This document shows, in pieces, positions 59,274 through 64,000 of a stretch of 64,000 bases of DNA. The stretch comes from Cydia pomonella (Eukaryota; Arthropoda; Insecta; Lepidoptera; Tortricidae): assembly GCF_033807575.1 (NCBI RefSeq), contig NC_084722.1, positions 2,350,832 through 2,414,831 of the forward strand, read 5' to 3'. A model generated the notes under the pieces. That model saw only the letters and a list, made by a program, of their open reading frames with translations, made no database searches and had not been told where the DNA came from. The translations under genes and the position numbers were made by a program. Every line of letters begins with the position of its first letter. Position 1 is the stretch's first letter.

Positions 59274-62200
59274 GAATGAATTAATTTATTAAAAAAACTA
59301 ATTTAAAACTAAAACAAATAAATCGAACTTATGCTAACACAAAACAACTTAAAACTAAAAACTAAATATAAAAAATCTCCCCCAAATCACTTCCTTCCGG
59401 CATGGTCGCAAGAACGCTGGCGGCGTTACCCCTCTGCACCGCCAGACTTAGCCTCTGGGCAAAGAAAGCGCCAGCCCTATGATCGCCCGAGATGCCTATC
59501 AGCCGAACTGACACTTCTCTGACAAAATTTTTGGTGTCGGACGACCACGGGCCTAGCGTTTCCATTGCAAGCGCCGCAAACTCATACTCATTCGACAAGA
59601 ACGCGTATTTGCGGCGCTTGGCGGTCTGGGCCTGGTCCACAGCAGTCCCAGGCTTCCGAGCCGACCCTTCCACGTAAGACGGAGCCAGAGTGTCAACGCA
59701 GGTGGCGTCCCACGCCAAAGGGCGACCTAAGGTCCAGGGCACGAGAGTGCAGCCATCAGGTCTCTTGCCGTCAGCTGCACAGAGACCTGACGGCTCCAAC
59801 GTCGCGGGAAGAGAGGCAGTGCTGAGGGCGCGGCGGATCAAATCGTTAAGGGTAGCATGCCTGTAAAGCCGACCAGCGCTCATTTTGCAATGCAGGCCAT
59901 GCCGCCCCAGAGTGTCAACTGGCTGTACGCAACGGCTGCAAGTGTGCGGCTCGCAAATTCGTAGACCCAGGCGAAGGCAAACCGCGATCCTCAAAGTTGA
60001 GGGTTCCAGAGCGGAGCCCAGGTTTCGTGATGGAAGCGCATGCAACCAATAACCTGACTCCTTTTCAGACACCGCCATGAGCCTAGCTCGTTCATGATGG
60101 TTCGGGGAATTATGCAAGAGAAGTTGTAGGTTTCTTTTAACATTAAAAACGTCCCACGCCGCTTGACTCATTTTTTCTCCCGGTACCTGCTCGACTGAAT
60201 GGTCTGCCTCCCAAGCTGATTCCGCATCCGCCAAGCACGACACCAACACGTTAGCGGTTGAAGGAATTCGAAGAATACCGCCAACGAGGGTGAATGTACT
60301 GTAGGCAGACGACAAAAACGCTGGGAGAGCTAGATCACCCGTCAAACGGATACCAAGTCCGCCAAATTTAATCGGGAGAGTAGCCTGAGTCCAACTCGAT
60401 GGTGTAAAGCTGACGTTCAGGATCTTACTAACCGTTTCTCTCAGAATATTATCTACGTTTGATGTTATCAATGGGAATTTCCATACTGGGGCGCAGCGGA
60501 GTATGTACAAAAATCTCGGTGAAAACAGGCAAAGACGCAGAATGTAGATCGCCATGTGCGGGTTAATCTCGTATAACAATTGCGAACACTTATAAAATTG
60601 TTCGACCTTACCGTTTATTGAGAGCGGAATCGCTTCTTCCAAAATTGGGGCTCCTAAAAGCGTAAGGGTATCGCGCGACAATACCGAAATATTTGGCGTA
60701 ATGAGGTTAATGTCGTTGATTAATGACGACTTGGTGTCGGGGGGCATGGCGTCCGAAATGAACAACTCACACTTATCGTAGTTGATCGCCAAACCAATCT
60801 CCGCAAACCTATCATTTAAAGTCCTTAAATCCGCTAACACCGTTGATTTTTTGCCGCCAATAGTACCGTCGTCGAGGTACCAAAAATTCAGATCAGATGT
60901 CAGCTGATTGATGATGGGGTGGATGGCCAGACTAAAAATTACAGGGCCTAGTGGATCCCCCTGCTGACAGCCCACGCAAGACGGTATTTCCATATTTTTG
61001 TACATAAGGCTAGAGGCGGAGCCGTAACATTGCCAAAGGTAGCCATATATTTCTGGCAGCTCTTTCTCTACTTGGGTCAGAAGAACGCCGCGATCGATGG
61101 AGTTAAACGCATTACGGACGTCAATCTTCACCAGAATTTCAAAATTTGGGCTATCTATAAACGAACGGGCTGCATGAACCGCTCCCTCGCAACCCCCCTT
61201 AAGGCCAAACCCCAGCTGAATGGGTTTAAACTTCTCTGTTAAGCGTGAATGAAATTCGCGACAACAAATTTTTGAAGTAAGTCGCCGAAAAGTATTTCCC
61301 ACTGCTATTGGCCGAATACCGCCATCTTTTTTCTTAAGGGCAATAAGATTAGCCCCATACAGTATGGGAGCAACTTCCCGGCAAACTTTGCCCGCGAGCA
61401 TTAGGTTTGTCAGCGCAGTAAGCTCCTCCAGTAATGTCTCACCGGCATCCCCCGCAAGGGGGCTGGTCAAATCCTTTAAATGTTGTGGTGTGATGCCATC
61501 TAAGCCGCCAGCTGACCCAGCAGGAAAAGAGAGCACAGCATGCAAAACTGCAGCTTTTGTTACCTGCAGCGGTTGGAGAGAGGCAGCTGGTGGCCCCGGT
61601 GGGCTGGGTAAAAGTGAGGACGTGGAAGCGACGGGATGCTTATCCTGTAAAGCACTAAGCACGGCAGGAGAGTATGACGCCAAAGTGTCACTCGAAAATA
61701 GTAACCTAGTCGCTCCTTTTAAGTTGCCATCGGATATTTTTTGTTCAATTATCCTGCACTTATATTTCGGATTGGTTTGGGCGTTGTGGTCTATTGTGTT
61801 TGGTGTATCGGTAGGATTTGCAACAGGAAATGACGGATGAGACAAGTTATCTTTGATTATGGCGGTTAAAGTACGGTTTGATTTTGTGTGAGGTATATGG
61901 AAATTTTTGTAGGCAAAAGTAAGGAGGTGTTCCCAAGCCGTGAAACTATTTTCCGAAACTACTCTTGCTACGGACTCTGCTAAACTTCGTGCCGCCATAG
62001 CTCTAGCCCCTTTTGGGATCCTTTTTGTTATCTTAGAACCGGACTTGAGGGTTGACAAAAATTGAGCAAGCGGCGCAGGGGCAGCGCCCGGATTTGTGTC
62101 AATATTATCCGATAAACACTGAGCCGTTGTTATTGTATCAATACGTGGACTATGAGCACGGACGCAGTGTATTTTAAGACCACGCTGGCCTTTGTAACGC

Positions 62201-63261
62201 TTATGGTCGGTACAAATAGGACACTCTAGGAGCGGAACCTGTGGCGAAGCATTTGGGGTAGCCATTTTAATTTAAAAGCACTAACTTACCCTATAAACTA
62301 CTAACTAATACAATAATAACCGTTCAACAAAGGACTAGAGGTAGAATAGAAATTGAACTCATCCAATTATAAGTATAAAATCCAAATATAAAAATTAAAG
62401 GAAAAAGATGTCAACCTAATTACTAATTAATTAAATAAATAAAAATAAAACAAATAAAAGAAAAAGGTCACATTGTAACGCACTTGGTACGAAAAATAAC
62501 ATAAAATAATCTAATATAGGGACTATAAACAACCAAAATTACAATTCAAATTACATGCCACAAATTATAAAATACTAAAATCCAAATAATAATAAAAATC
62601 ATCTAAATGTTCTAAACACCATTAATAAAGCGTTCCCCAGAAGATACAAAACGACAACACCACTTCCGTAGCCGATGTGAATTCTGCTAAAAAGTTAGTC
62701 ATCGCAGCTAGCACCTGCAGTGGCAGTATCGTAGTCAGTCCCATTCACTCGTAGCACGTTCATGACGTCAGGCCTTTAACGTAGGTACTCCGGTTATCCA
62801 AGATGCGTCGGGTAGGGATAGTTTTTAAACCGCTCCTTAAGAGGCCTTATTCCTACAGACGAGCGTATTTTGTAAAATGCTTCCTTTTTCATTCAAGATT
62901 ACGACGTAACTATTAGTATTTATTCAAAAACTGACAACGTACTTAAATAATCGTTTCCTAAACTAGGGGCTCCAACAGTTCAAATTTTCATTTTCTCTTA
63001 TAAACCTCTTTTTTAATGAGGTTTTTTGGGAGTCTTTTCCAAAATTTGCAGTGAGATGTGGCGTTTCGGTTCTCAATTTTGCGATTATCTCTTAGTGAAA
63101 CCTTGGCCTAGTGATTTGTGCGGTGTATTGACCATATAGGTTATCAAACGGAACTTCACAGCACTTTACAACTTTTTCTTGTAAGTAATACTTTTTCTAT
63201 TTATAAAAACACACAAGAGGTCCTTGATCTGTTGTTTACATGGCCAGGGTTGCCATTTTAT
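59274..63261 (-). mobile_element. Non-LTR retrotransposon with restriction-like endonuclease, full or near-full length
   Basis: About 4.0 kb, minus strand, the same sense as Mdh2. Both borders carry TTTATATATT (59264-59273 and 63262-63271), which is also where the SINE is interrupted, so this is the target-site duplication. The 5' part (62266-63261) is non-coding. The ORF occupies 62265-59362 and a short AT-rich 3'UTR ends at 59274. Confidence 0.8.
59362..62265 (-). CDS. Retrotransposon polyprotein: C2H2 finger, reverse transcriptase, CCHC, restriction-like endonuclease (967 aa)
   Basis: One uninterrupted ORF. N-terminal finger C15, C18, H33, H38. RT about 300-500 with D382 (VKIDVRNAFNSID), QQGDPLGP (434-441) and the catalytic YLDD (463-466). 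CCHC knuckle C776, C779, H789, C793. Then a PD-(D/E)xK-type endonuclease with RPD (835-837), WDAT (D853) and KRRK (883-886). This order (N-terminal finger, RT, CCHC, RLE, no apurinic endonuclease) is that of the R2/R4/NeSL/CRE group. Intactness suggests a recent copy. Which clade, and whether it is site-specific, I cannot say; it has landed in an AT-rich SINE segment rather than rDNA. Confidence 0.9.
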   Translation of the reverse strand: MATPNASPQVPLLECPICTDHKRYKGQRGLKIHCVRAHSPRIDTITTAQCLSDNIDTNPGAAPAPLAQFLSTLKSGSKITKRIPKGARAMAARSLAESVARVVSENSFTAWEHLLTFAYKNFHIPHTKSNRTLTAIIKDNLSHPSFPVANPTDTPNTIDHNAQTNPKYKCRIIEQKISDGNLKGATRLLFSSDTLASYSPAVLSALQDKHPVASTSSLLPSPPGPPAASLQPLQVTKAAVLHAVLSFPAGSAGGLDGITPQHLKDLTSPLAGDAGETLLEELTALTNLMLAGKVCREVAPILYGANLIALKKKDGGIRPIAVGNTFRRLTSKICCREFHSRLTEKFKPIQLGFGLKGGCEGAVHAARSFIDSPNFEILVKIDVRNAFNSIDRGVLLTQVEKELPEIYGYLWQCYGSASSLMYKNMEIPSCVGCQQGDPLGPVIFSLAIHPIINQLTSDLNFWYLDDGTIGGKKSTVLADLRTLNDRFAEIGLAINYDKCELFISDAMPPDTKSSLINDINLITPNISVLSRDTLTLLGAPILEEAIPLSINGKVEQFYKCSQLLYEINPHMAIYILRLCLFSPRFLYILRCAPVWKFPLITSNVDNILRETVSKILNVSFTPSSWTQATLPIKFGGLGIRLTGDLALPAFLSSAYSTFTLVGGILRIPSTANVLVSCLADAESAWEADHSVEQVPGEKMSQAAWDVFNVKRNLQLLLHNSPNHHERARLMAVSEKESGYWLHALPSRNLGSALEPSTLRIAVCLRLGLRICEPHTCSRCVQPVDTLGRHGLHCKMSAGRLYRHATLNDLIRRALSTASLPATLEPSGLCAADGKRPDGCTLVPWTLGRPLAWDATCVDTLAPSYVEGSARKPGTAVDQAQTAKRRKYAFLSNEYEFAALAMETLGPWSSDTKNFVREVSVRLIGISGDHRAGAFFAQRLSLAVQRGNAASVLATMPEGSDLGEIFYI

Positions 63262-63340
63262 TTTATATATTATATATATCGTTGTCTAAGTACCCTCAAC
63301 ACAAGCCTTATTGAGCTTACTGTGGGACTTAGTCAATTTG
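63262..63340 (+). mobile_element. SINE family B, middle part of the split copy
   Basis: TTTATATATTATATATATCG through GACTTAGTCAATTTG, continuous in the consensus with 59273. Interrupted again after AATTTG. Confidence 0.85.
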
Positions 63341-63890
63341 AATGGAAGCCTAACCGAAAGTTGAAAGGTTTGCGTGAGCAACAAGAGCGTATCTCCCTTC
63401 CACTATTTCGGCTTCAGTCATTTAGAGGCAGTTTTCGCTATGCTGCGTCTAAATGCTGGAACAATTTGCCGCCACCCGTAGTTAACAGTAAGTCCCTGGC
63501 GGTTTTCAAACTGCGTTGCAAGGCATATTTACTGGACCTCCAAAAGGAAGTAACATACACTTTTGGTTGAATGACCTGCTCTATAGATATTTAAATTTAG
63601 TTATCTTTTTTTTTTTGTATTCACTGCGTATTGTTCGGTTTTGCTATCCTGTCCTAAATGTAATAGTGTTAATGTTTCTGCTGTCCTTAGCTAGATGTAC
63701 AAATACGGCGGTGGCAGAATAACAGCGTCCGTTGCTGGAAGTCCTTAGGGCCGCTGTGCCCCGAGGCCTTTTGGCGCAGACATTAGCTGAGCCACTTTCC
63801 CTTTCAATTAGTTTCTAAGCATTATTGTGTACTTTTATTATGTACTTATGTTTAAACTTTTTGAATAAACGTCTTTATTATTATTATTAT
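63341..63890 (+). mobile_element. 5'-truncated L2/CR1-like LINE 3' end
   Basis: One frame from the left border reads KLKGLREQQERISLPLFRLQ, SFRGSFRYAASKCWNNLPPP, FKLRCKAYLLDLQKE and a stop at 63568-63570. This is the C-terminus of an L2/CR1-type LINE ORF. A ~320-bp 3'UTR with GAATAAACG ends in (ATT)n. AATTTG on each side (63335-63340 and 63891-63896) is the target duplication within the SINE. Confidence 0.8.
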
Positions 63891-63930
63891 AATTTGTGTA
63901 ATAATGTCGTATAATATTAATTTTTTATTA
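63891..63930 (+). mobile_element. SINE family B, 3' end of the split copy
   Basis: AATTTGTGTAATAATGTCGT then ATAATATTAATTTTTT, the expected end of the SINE. Confidence 0.8.
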
Positions 63931-63942
63931 GATTGAACTCAC

Positions 63943-64000
63943 GTTGAGGCCGCGCAGCACGGCGCCGGCGAGGCGCGCGCCCGCGTAGGCCATGGAGAGC
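63943..64000 (-). CDS. Mdh2: Malate dehydrogenase, mitochondrial: penultimate coding exon (runs off the window)
   Basis: Minus-strand translation LSMAYAGARLAGAVLRGLN then GTGAGT. (T)LSMAYAGARF.. followed by ..N(G)xxxVVEC is the conserved helix near the end of MDH2. Phase 0 junction with GESNVV of the exon at 58271. Continues beyond position 64000. Confidence 0.95.

Larger units (their letters stand above)
58272..63942 (-). other. Mdh2: Mdh2 intron, 5.7 kb
   Basis: Phase-0 intron between LRGLN and GESNVV. Contains a SINE (58310-58553), an unrecognised stretch 58560-58910, an 'ACTACGTCGGTGG' repeat (58915-59085), and a split SINE with two retroelement insertions (59122-63930). Confidence 0.85.

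Overview
The window is eukaryotic and almost certainly lepidopteran. Short GC-rich exons with GT/AG borders sit in long AT-rich introns. The introns are crowded with tRNA-derived SINEs, RTE- and L2/CR1-like LINE tails, foldback MITEs (TA, TTAA and ~8-bp target duplications) and repeats typical of moth and butterfly genomes. No bacterial, CRISPR or viral features are seen.

Positions 71-50138 (+) hold the 3' two thirds of one gene, the insect SMRTER / NCoR-SMRT nuclear-receptor corepressor (Smr). I could join 23 exons with consistent splice phases into about 1,323 codons ending at a stop. The order is SANT1 (deacetylase-activating domain; 71-233, 1103-1251), Pro/Thr/Ala-rich linkers, a Cys-rich segment, SANT2 (30271-30556), acidic and Pro-rich linkers, a duplicated GSIT-GTP motif, Arg/Glu/Gln-rich and polyQ/H exons, then CoRNR-type receptor-interaction exons (41005-41131, 45413-45573, possibly 49060-49280), and a C-terminal LSD-type tail. 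A 3'UTR of about 3.4 kb runs to a poly(A) signal at 53492.

The most striking feature is that at least seven exons of this gene carry tandem duplications spanning the 3' end of the exon plus its 5' splice site and a short piece of intron. An eighth exon has a repeat of its 3' splice site end. Some are fresh and large: about 33 x 122 bp over the CoRNR exon, 28 x 81 bp over the next-but-one exon, 6.3 x 187 bp over an acidic exon, 5 donors over SANT1. Others are old and decayed. In the 122-bp array every unit is an 84-nt, 28-codon, phase-0/0 mini-exon with its own AG and GTGAGT, separated by only 38 nt.

The 18.7-kb intron 10598-29293 contains a nested, apparently intronless minus-strand C2H2 zinc-finger gene with a TATA box and initiator (16490-17024). 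It also holds a possible 41-codon minus-strand ORF behind another TATA/Inr pair (28120-28322) and many MITEs, SINEs and LINE fragments.

Downstream and convergent are the last two coding exons of mitochondrial malate dehydrogenase (Mdh2, minus strand; 58062-58271 and 63943 to the window edge). Its 5.7-kb intron contains an apparently intact non-LTR retrotransposon with a restriction-like endonuclease (967-codon ORF), inserted into a SINE that also received an L2/CR1-like LINE tail. A 58-codon ORF predicting one membrane segment (54717-54893) lies between the two genes.
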